Below are positions 10,122 to 18,020 of a DNA stretch of 36,202 nt, piece after piece. Source of the stretch: Trichodesmium sp. MAG_R02 (GTDB taxonomy: Bacteria; Cyanobacteriota; Cyanobacteriia; Cyanobacteriales; Microcoleaceae). The stretch is taken from NCBI GenBank assembly GCA_023356605.1, contig JAKQYE010000021.1:5535-41736 (forward strand), in the 5' to 3' direction. The notes beneath the pieces are model-generated. The model did no database searches and was not told the DNA's origin. It worked only from the letters and a program-made list of their open reading frames with translations. Each line of letters begins with the position of its first letter. Within the stretch, counting starts at the first letter, position 1. Both the position numbers and the translations under genes were made by a program.

Positions 10122-10235
10122 ATGCTTATTTATCCTGAAGGAGTATGGTATCACTCTGAAATTCGTACTGTAATATGTGAATTATTTAAGAAGACATCAT
10201 CTGTTGCCAAATTGCAGAGGAATAAGTTTTCCTGA
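10122..10235 (+). pseudogene. [2Fe-2S] ferredoxin-like protein, broken gene, 3' part
   Basis: The frame reads MLIYPEGVWYHSEIRTVICE, close to the VVYPDGVWYHSCTPEVIE-like C-terminal part of the same ferredoxin-like family as the 9707 fragment. The final residues and the cysteine expected after YHS are altered. About 250 bp of unrelated sequence (heptamer repeats and a pyrimidine-rich GCCTTCTGCCTCCTAGC-type stretch) replaces the middle of the gene. Confidence 0.5.
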
Positions 10236-11026
10236 CTCATTATTTGCCAGAATCAAATCTAAGGATTAAGGAATAGGGTAGGACACAATTTTAGTCACTT
10301 AACAAGAGAAAATGGATAGTGACTTAATGACTAAGTAAAATTTATATAAAAAATGTGTCTAAATCTTTACATTTAAGGAAAACTTTTTAGTTAATAACAA
10401 CTATATTTATATATAATGCTTATGATACTATTAGTAGGGAATATATAGCAATTTCTATACTAGGAAACACAAAGTTTGTTTGTTGTATTGGAGTAGGGGG
10501 TAGGTAAAGACGTTATATCCAAATATCCAATTTGCTGGGAATAGAAAAGAATAAAAAAACTGTACCTTAATAAGTTGAAAACGCTATAGTTTAATTGTCA
10601 TATATTGTTTATTATCAAAATTCGTGGGAGCTATTTTCCATAATTACAAAACTATTAAGGTGCTTAGGAAAAAAATTAGTAACCATTATTTATTTCCTAT
10701 TCCTGTAATTTTTGTGATTTTTACAATATAGCCTGTTTAGGACCTAGAGTATATGTAATTAATTTTGGATAACTACCTATATAGCTATATCTACCTAAAT
10801 TATAGAAAAAGTATTGATTGAAAATATAAAAATATATAATCTATAATAAATAGGGAATAAACACCCTTATCTAAATTAGATATAGTCCAATCCTTCTAGG
10901 CAACAATATATATTATTAATTTCAAATAATTTCAAAGAAAGTGGTAAAGCTACCCTACTTCCTAAGTGTGTCATGAAAGAAGTGGGTTAAAGCCTATGCA
11001 AAGTTAACGTTTTCAGGGATTAAAAA
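10236..11026. other. Spacer upstream of the response regulator
   Basis: Nearly 800 bp of AT-rich DNA with no recognisable gene or repeat copy; presumably it includes the promoter of the response regulator gene. No clear operator was found. Confidence 0.4.
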
Positions 11027-11689
11027 GTGAGTTCTTCAATTATGAAGGAAATAAATACTATAAACACAAAACAATTAATGTTGGTTGATGATGACCCTAA
11101 CTTAATCTTATTGGTGAAAGATTATTTAGAATTTCGTGGATATCAGGTAATAACAGCGGGAAATGGGCGAGAAGCTCTGGACTTGCTAGAAGAACAAATT
11201 CCTGATCTGATTATATGTGATGTAATGATGCCAGAAATGGATGGTTACAGCCTAGTGCAGCATATTAGAGAAAATTCAACTACAGAATGGGTTCCAGTTC
11301 TATTTTTATCTGCTAAGGGTCAAAGTCAGGATCGAGTTAAGGGTCTAAATACTGGAGCTGATGTCTACATTGTCAAGCCATTTGAACCAGAAGAACTTGT
11401 CGCTCAAGTAGAATCTTCTCTTAAACAAGCTTCTCGCCTAATTAAACATCAAAATTCCAGTTTCCGTAATAGGCCAACAATTAGGGTCCGCCAAGATGTA
11501 GAGTTGACTCCCACAGAACTAAAGGTAGTCCAATTAGTAGCCAAGGGAATGGCTAATCGTGACATTGCACAAATTATGGAAGTTAGCCAAAGAACGATTG
11601 AGAGTCATGTGAGCAATATGCTTGGTAAAACTGGTCTGCATAATCGGACAGAGTTAGCCCGTTGGGCGATAGAAAGTAAGAACGCTTAA
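11027..11689 (+). CDS. NarL/FixJ-family response regulator
   Basis: A two-domain DNA-binding regulator of a two-component system. Receiver domain, about 15-135: acidic pocket DDD (21-23), phospho-acceptor Asp65 in ICDVMMPEMDGY, switch Ser95 and Lys117 in VKPFEPEEL. After a short linker comes a LuxR-type helix-turn-helix, 160-216, with LTPTELKVVQLVAKGMANR and the recognition helix QRTIESHVSNMLGKTGL. Some cyanobacterial relatives (Ycf29/Rre1 type) control heat-shock genes including groE, but the match to that subgroup is only general, so I give no symbol. The start is GTG at 11027 or ATG at 11042; neither has a clear ribosome site. No histidine kinase is adjacent. Confidence 0.92.
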   Translation: MSSSIMKEINTINTKQLMLVDDDPNLILLVKDYLEFRGYQVITAGNGREALDLLEEQIPDLIICDVMMPEMDGYSLVQHIRENSTTEWVPVLFLSAKGQSQDRVKGLNTGADVYIVKPFEPEELVAQVESSLKQASRLIKHQNSSFRNRPTIRVRQDVELTPTELKVVQLVAKGMANRDIAQIMEVSQRTIESHVSNMLGKTGLHNRTELARWAIESKNA

Positions 11690-12168
11690 AGTCTCCAAGA
11701 GTCTATCAGGGTTTAATTTTTTATCTATCTAATTCCTTGGTTTTAGGGCTGTAATTTTCTACTGCCCGAGATTTTCTATATCTATAATTCTGCATACATA
11801 GCTTTTATAGTTATTTTAAATAAGAATGGAAAACTTTTTCTGCACCAAACGCGAGTTATAGCAAGAAATACTTGTCTCAATCTAAATTAAGATGACTATA
11901 AGCAGGTCACAAAATTGGTTACATATTTTGTCAGACAGCAATCCCTTATACTGTATACCTAACATAAAACTAGGGTGGGTAAGAATTTTTGTCATGGTGC
12001 TTGTTAGTTAAATTATTTTTGATTTACCTAAATTTAGTTATTATATTAATCAAATATTAACTTATAACTTTAATAAAAAAATTAGGGTATTGTGTAGAAA
12101 TATAGAAGGGGATCAATAAACTTCATAGGGGTGAAAAAATATTTTTTATGAAAAAAAAGCCGGAAATA
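11690..12168. other. Spacer with family D repeat
   Basis: Apart from the D repeat at 11821-11899 nothing is recognisable; there is no terminator of classical form after the response regulator gene. Confidence 0.4.
11821..11899 (+). repeat. Short repeat family D, opposite orientation
   Basis: TAAGAATGGAAAACTTTTTC, then GTTATAGCAAGAAATACTTG, ending GATGACTATA. It is the reverse complement of the copies at 3018 and 26168, with a divergent centre (CACCAAACGCG). Confidence 0.7.
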
Positions 12169-12307
12169 TATAGCAGTCCGCGCATAGGTTGCGACAAATC
12201 AAAAAGTAAATAAAACTTTTAAAAACTCTTACCTATTCTCTATTTCCTGTTCCCTGTCCCCTAAAAAGCAGTGGGATTTTTGCCACGAATAAAATAGGAT
12301 TGCTATA
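12169..12307 (+). mobile_element. MITE-like family C, copy 2
   Basis: 139 bp from TATAGCAGTCCGCGCATAGG to ATAGGATTGCTATA. Shares GACAAATCAAAAAGTAAATA and the TTCCCTGTCCCCTAAAAAGC stretch with the copy at 3535. Ends are inverted repeats. Confidence 0.75.
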
Positions 12308-12528
12308 GAAGAATGGATTGTCAGCCTAATTAAAATTATAGCTAGAGAAAATATTATCTTATCAGTTGATAATATAAGAGTAATTGTTAGCAGTTTGAAT
12401 ATGAAATATACAAGTAATAAAATAAGCTTTTATAAGCTAAATAAACTTGTATTAATGGCAAAAGTGTTTCTACATTAATAGATTGAGTCTGAATTATCTA
12501 TCTAAAATATATATCAAATTAAGTTTAT

Positions 12529-13044
12529 ATGAAAAGTTCCATGAATCGTCTTTCTATATTTGTTGACGGGAACAATATGTTCTATGCCCAGCAAAAAAAT
12601 GGTTGGTTTTTTGACCCAAGAAGAGTATTAGAATACTTCAATAAACCAGAAGTAAAATTAATAAATGCTTTTTGGTATACAGGTTTAAAAGACCCACAAG
12701 ATCAAAGAGGATTCCGAGATGCTTTAATTAGTTTGGGCTATACAGTACGGACTAAAATTCTGAAAGAATATTATGATGATGTTTCAGGTCGCTATTCTCA
12801 AAAAGCTAACTTAGATATTGAAATTGTCGTAGATATGTTTAATACGGTAGACCAATATGATGAAGTAGTTTTATTTAGTGGAGATGGCGATTTTGAAAGA
12901 GCTATTGAGTTATTGCGTTCTAAAAATACTCATATTACAGTTGTATCAACAGAAGGAATGATCGCTAGAGAATTGCGAAATGCTACAGACCAATATGTAG
13001 ACTTAAATGATATTCGTGACCAAATAGAAAAAGCAGAATATTAA
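12529..13044 (+). CDS. LabA-like NYN-domain protein (DUF88)
   Basis: 171 residues, almost all one NYN (PIN-like) domain. Conserved acidic positions line up with the family's nuclease-like site: Asp13 in FVDGNNMFY, Asp96 in ANLDIEIVVDM, and Asp119/Asp121 in LFSGDGDFERAI. NYN domains are thought to act on RNA. The Synechococcus relative LabA takes part in KaiC-dependent circadian feedback, but cyanobacteria have several paralogues and no kai gene is nearby, so that role is only a possibility. The start may be ATG 12529 or ATG 12541 (MNRLSIFVDG); no ribosome site helps to decide. Confidence 0.9.
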   Translation: MKSSMNRLSIFVDGNNMFYAQQKNGWFFDPRRVLEYFNKPEVKLINAFWYTGLKDPQDQRGFRDALISLGYTVRTKILKEYYDDVSGRYSQKANLDIEIVVDMFNTVDQYDEVVLFSGDGDFERAIELLRSKNTHITVVSTEGMIARELRNATDQYVDLNDIRDQIEKAEY

Positions 13045-13562
13045 TGAGTAAGGAAGAGATAAAAAGGAGGAAGGAAGAAGGAAAGCAATTTAAATTTATT
13101 TGCAGACTTAAATATTTTTTAGAAGACTAGAAAAAATTAGACTAATTTATGTTGAATTTAAGTGTATTAACTACCCAAGGAATTACGCATTACTACTATG
13201 TATAGTGTATTATTGGTGATCATTTCAGAAATTTACATTATAATTAGGTTTGCTGAATAAATCTAAAAACTGTATGCTTGTTATTCAAACAAAACTGATG
13301 ATAATTTTTTATAATAAAAAATAGTCAAAATGTAAATTTAAATGATTAAACAGACTGCTAACGTAGTTTTTACTCTTCTAGACTAAATATGAAAAATTAT
13401 TAGCAAAAATGCCAATTTAGTAAAGTCCTTCTTCTACAGTTGTCAAAGTTAGTTAACCCATAACCTATCCTTTTAATTAACTTGATTTTTTTTCTAATTC
13501 CTTCTACATAGTTTCGACTTTAGATGATAGCTTAAAACTATAATTTGAAGTTTTTTTTTGCA
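13045..13562. other. Spacer without recognisable features
   Basis: About 500 bp, very AT-rich; purine-rich AAAAAGGAGGAAGGAAGAAG just after the labA-like gene. No gene or repeat copy recognised. Confidence 0.4.
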
Positions 13563-13779
13563 CTATCTAAACTTTTGTTTTACTTGTTCAAGCTCTTCCC
13601 ACAGTTCCTGCATCTGTAGATAGGCCAATATTGCTGAAATTTTTCCTGCTGTTTGTAGAGCAATGATATAATTTAGCTGATGAGAAAATTTTTGTAATTT
13701 CTCATTAAAAGCTATATCCTCCGGATGTGATTTTCCGGATCGAGGAACTTTTTGGATAGAGAAACTCACACTTATTCAT
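13563..13779 (-). pseudogene. DUF7219-like small protein, probable frameshift
   Basis: The main frame (from a GTG at 13769) ends in PEDIAFNEKLQKFSHQL, LQTAGKISAILAYLQMQELW, which is clearly a paralogue of the next gene upstream (SPENLIFNANLQEFAQRVSF, GGKISSEEAYNEIKKLW). The expected beginning is in another frame: an ATG at 13779 with AGGGAGC upstream reads MNKCEFLYPKS, matching the sister's DDDFLYPRSS, and then a stop follows. A single-base shift between FLYPKS and PEDIAFN would restore one gene of about 72 residues. Either the gene is recently broken or the GTG start rescues it. Function unknown; a cyanobacteria-specific family as far as I recall. Confidence 0.6.
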
Positions 13780-13987
13780 TTTACTTGCTCCCTGGAATAA
13801 TTGTACATTTTATAATTTAATTAAAGAGATTTAAAGTGAACTTTTTCTATTTATAATAGTATTATATTAATTGTTGTTTTCCTGTTTTTTTCTATCTTTA
13901 TATTGTGGTTTTATAAGTTTTGACTTTTGTCACATTATGTTAAATACTTTTCCTAAGCATTTTTTACTTGTTTCAAATCTTTTATTG

Positions 13988-14233
13988 TTACAAGCTTTTC
14001 TGATCCTCTTCACTGATACCTAAATTTTTCTTAGACTTTTTCAACTTTTTCCAAAGCTTCTTAATTTCGTTGTAAGCTTCTTCTGAAGAAATTTTCCCGC
14101 CAGTTTCTAAGCCAGAAATGAAACTAACTCGTTGAGCAAATTCCTGTAAGTTAGCATTAAAAATTAAATTTTCTGGACTAAAATCACCATGATAGGAACT
14201 GCGAGGGTATAGAAAATCATCGTCAACGGCCAT
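13988..14233 (-). CDS. DUF7219-like small cyanobacterial protein
   Basis: An 81-residue soluble, helical protein: DDDFLYPRSSYHGDFSPENL, then NANLQEFAQRVSFISGLETG, then SSEEAYNEIKKLWKKLKKSK. I recognise it as the small cyanobacterial family catalogued as DUF7219, with no known function. It is the intact member of a tandem pair; the downstream sister at 13563 looks frameshifted. The ATG has only a weak AGAGAA upstream. No signal peptide or membrane segment. Confidence 0.75.
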   Translation of the reverse strand: MAVDDDFLYPRSSYHGDFSPENLIFNANLQEFAQRVSFISGLETGGKISSEEAYNEIKKLWKKLKKSKKNLGISEEDQKSL

Positions 14234-14370
14234 TTTTTTCTCTATAAATATCTGGGTTTAAGATTATCTGAAAAATTAGACTGATTATTGATATAATGAT
14301 ACCAACAACATTTACGCACACATATGAAATGATAAAATGCTTGTGGGGAGTTAACAGCAGCCAATGCTCC

Positions 14371-14464
14371 GCACCTAACTGTATAGAAACCATTTGGTAT
14401 CTTTTCCATCCAAAGTTATAACAGGTAGCGATATAGCTGCCCCCACCATCCTCCGCAAACGCCA
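14371..14464 (-). repeat. Inverted repeat E, left arm
   Basis: Read on the minus strand: GGCGTTTGCGGAGGATGGTG, later AGATACCAAATGGTTTCTAT and AGGTGCGG. It pairs with the right arm at 14791-14874 in inverse orientation; the two arms frame about 330 bp containing an IS5-type remnant. Confidence 0.65.
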
Positions 14465-14521
14465 ACTATTTAAGCAAGAGATGGGTAAGTGCCATGTTTA
14501 AGTAGTTTAACAGATGAATAA

Positions 14522-14735
14522 TGGGTCTATATTGAACCATTATTGCCCAAAAAAAAAGAAAACTTGCTCCACTAAATGGAGTAAAAGACAAATATTGGAT
14601 GGTGTGCTCTATCAACTAAAGAATGGTTGTGATTAGTCTGAGATAATAAATATCTACTTCCTTACTCCACAGTATTTTGGCAATATAAACATTGGTAAAC
14701 TTCAGGTGTAATTGAGGAAAGATGCGAAATAACCG
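14522..14735 (+). pseudogene. IS5-type transposase remnant
   Basis: Pieces in changing frames: WVYIEPLLPKKK, then KWSKRQILDGVLYQLKNGC, then VFWQYKHW and TSGVIEE. This is the N-terminal region of IS5-like transposases (EPLLPPPKK...KRQILDGILYQLKNGC...YWHYKQW). Stops follow NGCD and KHW, and at least two frameshifts occur. Dead fragment between the arms of inverted repeat E. Confidence 0.75.
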
Positions 14736-14790
14736 AAAATCTCACTGCTAAGATTAATCTTTGTTTTATTCGACTAATGCTCAAGAGATT

Positions 14791-14874
14791 GGCGTTCGCG
14801 GAGGATGGTGGTGGCAACTATGTTGCCTAACTTTTTAGAGATACCAAATGGGTTCTATATAGTGGTAAGGTGCG
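14791..14874 (+). repeat. Inverted repeat E, right arm
   Basis: GGCGTTCGCGGAGGATGGTG, then AGATACCAAATGGGTTCTAT, ending near AAGGTGCG. Same words in the same order as the left arm read from the other strand, with about ten bases fewer in the middle. A lone family A-like end (GCGTAAGTC) touches its right edge. Confidence 0.65.
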
Positions 14875-15109
14875 TAAGTCAGGAATATAGCAGGTGAACC
14901 AAGAAACCTGATATGCCAAAAACATAAACATGGTTTTTAATAGATGTCTATTTTTAAAATAAGGGTTTATCCTAAAAAGCAGGTCTGCCATCTGTCAATT
15001 ATACTTTACTCAAGTTCTACTAGTTATAGCAATCTCAATTGAATTAAGGTAATGTACACTTTAATATTATAACAGTTTTCTTAACGATGGGTAGAGACTC
15101 ATGAGAACA

Positions 15110-15228
15110 AAAATCTTTTCTTTCTAGCCATCTGTCTATTGAGCCTCCTCCTATTCCAAACACTTGTGCCACTTTGGTGACTCTACCACCATTTTTACTT
15201 TTTGTCTTAAATCTAAACCATAAGCCAT
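15110..15228 (-). pseudogene. IS630-type transposase N-terminal remnant
   Basis: From ATG 15228: MAYGLDLRQKV, then after a small deletion and frame change NGGRVTKVAQVFGIGGGSID and RWLERKD. This is the N-terminal helix-turn-helix of an IS630 transposase, related to but different from the one at 5400-6216. The catalytic part is missing. Confidence 0.7.
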
Positions 15229-15452
15229 GATTTCTACTCCCATACCTTCTCCCTTCAATCCTACACTCTTTTTGTCTCATTCTTACGTTAAACTACTATA
15301 GTCCACCAATCATGAAAACTGTTATAATCTATTTTACCTTTATGGCACTAGGGGTTTAAAGTATAAATATTGGAGTATAATTTGAGTATCGAAAACTGGT
15401 AGTAGTTTATAAGTAGTGATATTAAATCCGGTAGTATCGGTATCCATAAAAC

Positions 15453-15546
15453 CGGGACTTACGTATGCAGATGAAAATCTAGACCATCTGTAGGGGTTGA
15501 CCGCCGTTAACCCCTACTAGATATAGCGCTTGGTGCGTAAGTCCTG
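15453..15546. mobile_element. MITE subfamily B, copy 1, with target duplication
   Basis: 94 bp from CGGGACTTACGT to GCGTAAGTCCTG. The interior differs from family A: TGTAGGGGTTGACCGCCGTT and AACCCCTACTAGATATAGC, itself an inner palindrome. It is flanked by the perfect 5-bp duplication AAAAC (15448-15452 and 15547-15551). Confidence 0.85.
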
Positions 15547-15573
15547 AAAACATAGAAACCGAGTTTATATGAA

Positions 15574-15663
15574 CAGGACTTACGCAAAGACACTAATTGT
15601 AGTGTAAATATTGGAAATAATTATCAAAAATACACTACATATAGAAGCAATACGTAAGTCCTG
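15574..15663. mobile_element. MITE family A, copy 2, with target duplication
   Basis: 90 bp, CAGGACTTACGCAAAG to ATACGTAAGTCCTG, inner arms TGTAGTGTAAATATTGG and ATACACTACATATAG. Flanked by the perfect 5-bp duplication ATGAA (15569-15573 and 15664-15668). Confidence 0.9.
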
Positions 15664-15753
15664 ATGAAATGCTCTACTATACCGACATCTGTTTCCCATA
15701 AACCTAGTTTCTTTTAACACTCCAAAGCCAACAGATTTGATATAATTTTTGCA

Positions 15754-15843
15754 CAGGACTTACGCAAAGGCATCAATTGTAGTTCAAATATATGAAATAT
15801 TCATCAAAAACACACCATATATAGCGGTACTGCATAAGTCCTA
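15754..15843. mobile_element. MITE family A, copy 3, with target duplication
   Basis: 90 bp, CAGGACTTACGCAAAGG to CATAAGTCCTA. Flanked by TTGCA on both sides (15749-15753 and 15844-15848). It is the third element within 400 bp. Confidence 0.88.
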
Positions 15844-16426
15844 TTGCAGTTAGACTCCTGAGAATGAAACAGTTTTACTTCTAAATATCACTACATCTAC
15901 AGTACTAACCGAAAACTTAATCATTTTAGTTATCAGTTATTAATACTTACCCTTGAAGTTAGAGCTTTGAAATACAGAAGTTGATTTTTTGACCCCATTA
16001 CCCATTAAAAGGTCACCAGAGCAGAGTCAACGCATATTTCTCAAGAAATTCTTATAGGGTAAGGATTTTAGCCTTTCAAGTCTTTATACTCATTACTTCT
16101 ATGAAGCTTAATGGCAAAAGCTTTTAGAATTTGGAGAGGTATGGGTCTGCCCAGAGGTAGCAGAACTGTTTCAAAATATTGTAAGCTAAGGATCTAGGAA
16201 TAATAGGAAATCAGGGAATAGGGGAATAAGAAAATTTACCAAAATTTGCTCATTTTTCAGTGTTGGAGTATTATTGAAAGTTATAACCTGATTTTATACA
16301 AATGATTCAACTAGACATGATATGACTTGCCCATAGCCCTATACCTCTTTGACTCGAAAACTGCTGTAAACTTCAATTTAATAAAGTCAGGAAATTTAAT
16401 AATTTCCTAACCTAATAAATGTTCAA
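15844..16426. other. Spacer downstream of the TIGR04376-like gene
   Basis: Includes TTATCAGTTATTA near 15935 followed by a stretch (about 15935-15990) with a diverged second copy at about 17017-17075 on the other side of the next gene. Nothing coding recognised. Confidence 0.4.
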
Positions 16427-17005
16427 CTACTTTCCCATATCCCGCTTCATTTTTTTCAGTTCTTCCTCTGTTTCCAAACTTTTAAACTGTTCCTCTAATT
16501 GGTCGAACAAATTATCAAAATCATAAGAAATATTTTGATTCCAGCCGTCAGTTTCCCAACGTCTTTCATTCTTGTCAGTATAATGAGTGGCCTCAGCTTG
16601 AACAGCTTTTGCTCGTACCTCCTTACAACGTTGTTTAATCTGATGATAGAGTTCTTTCGCCTGCTCAATACGCTTTTTACATCCTTGCATCTGTCCCCAC
16701 TGTTGATTACCTTGTCGCAAAAAAGATGCTTCTCTTTCCTGGGCAGCCTGAACTAAATCTAGTCTATTAGCTGTTTGGGCCTTTTCAATTCGGTTATGCC
16801 AACGCTTAACTTCTTGCGCTGTCGAGAGAATATCTTGCTCTAATTTTTTTTCTTGGCGCTGGAGTTGTATTATGAGGCGCAGGGTATCTTCTTCTTGCTG
16901 GCGAAGTTGCTCTTCAAGTGCCTGTAGTTCTAAATGGGGATTATTCTGCAGGAACTCTTCAAGTCTGTTTTCGAGAAATTGGCTGAAATCGTCAAATAAA
17001 CCCAT
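16427..17005 (-). CDS. TIGR04376-like coiled-coil protein
   Basis: 192 residues. It starts MGLFDDFSQFLENRLEEFLQ and continues with NNPHLELQALEEQLRQQEED, then long charged helices rich in Gln, Glu, Lys and Arg (about 25-140) that should form a coiled coil, and ends in a short acidic region (FDNLFDQLEEQFKSLETEEE). I recognise it as the conserved cyanobacterial family TIGR04376, whose role is unknown. No membrane segment or signal. The ATG has AGGA at short spacing within ACAGGACTTATG, which looks like the terminus of a family A MITE, so a past insertion may have shaped the start region. Confidence 0.8.
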   Translation of the reverse strand: MGLFDDFSQFLENRLEEFLQNNPHLELQALEEQLRQQEEDTLRLIIQLQRQEKKLEQDILSTAQEVKRWHNRIEKAQTANRLDLVQAAQEREASFLRQGNQQWGQMQGCKKRIEQAKELYHQIKQRCKEVRAKAVQAEATHYTDKNERRWETDGWNQNISYDFDNLFDQLEEQFKSLETEEELKKMKRDMGK

Positions 17006-17767
17006 AAGTCCTGTTTAATTATCAGTTATTAGTTATCAGTACCGACCGCTGAAGCCAGAGGCTTGAAATACTGAATTGAATATTTTTTTCATCCTCTATC
17101 CAAGGGCGAAGCTGGATATCAAACCCCCGCGAGTGGAGTACTATAAGAAATCTGGTTTACAGTATACAGATATCAAGAAGGTAGGATATTTAGTACTTTC
17201 CAAGGTTTCTATAATTTATGGTTATAACAAATTGATCAATGTTGACTACAAATAGCTAGGCTATCTTTTAGAATTTAAGAGTCGGGAGTCAGATCGGGCT
17301 ATGGTTGAATACTTATTATATAGTTGAGGGATATAGTGATCTGGAGAGCTGGGAAAGTAGAGAGATTGAATATTGAAGTATGGATAGAATTATAAAAATA
17401 TACTATAATAATCTAACTCTGTATTACTAGTCATGATGAATAGGTTGAATACCGTTTTTTTTGTGTTGTGTTGCATAATAGGGAATAATGTATTGGAACC
17501 TTAAATATAAATTGTCTCTTATTTGAAACATCGGCACATTCCTCAATTCTCCTAATCATTTATCACTGTGCAACCCCATTTTTTGATCATAAATCATCTT
17601 TTTCGTCAAATAGATATTTCAGATCAAGGTACTTGGTATTGGTTTACATGTAGTGATTTTTGCTAAGAGTGAAAGGGTATAAATTGTAAACATCACTACA
17701 GCTACAAAACTACTAAGTATTTTAATAGTACCTATTATTCAAACACATTCTTTTTTTATGCATCCTA
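17006..17767. other. Spacer with small repeats
   Basis: Starts with TTATCAGTTATTAGTTATCA (heptamer-like repeats) and a diverged copy of the 15935 stretch. The rest is AT-rich without recognisable genes. Confidence 0.4.
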
Positions 17768-18020
17768 TTAGGACTGACGTAGAGAATAGGTTGACAGAGA
17801 AAATTTCATATTAGCAAATACATCAAGCCTGGCAATTCCCGGTAAAAAAATGGAAAACCTTTCATAGCAATGTAACGGTAGAACCATGAACATTGGCGTT
17901 ATCTCACAATGCTTTGAGCCTCCTAAATTTTGATGAATATGGCCACACTTTGTACACCAAAAACGATAATCAGGACAATAAACCAGCTTTCTTGTTTGGT
18001 TGTGTAAATGACTAAAATTG
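17768..18020 (-). pseudogene. Cys-rich (zinc-ribbon-like) small frame without a start
   Basis: An open stretch reads YCPDYRFWCTKCGHIHQNLG, GSKHCEITPMFMVLPLHCYE, RFSIFLPGIARL and ends at a stop at 17768. The closely spaced cysteines and coherent hydrophobic pattern suggest real protein ancestry. There is an in-frame stop just upstream and no plausible start codon, so it is probably a remnant. Family not identified with confidence. Confidence 0.35.

Noticed and set aside
14223-14465. 80-codon minus-strand frame MAFAEDGGGS...
   Set aside because: It reads through the left arm of inverted repeat E and spacer; no family resemblance and it overlaps the start of the DUF7219-like gene.
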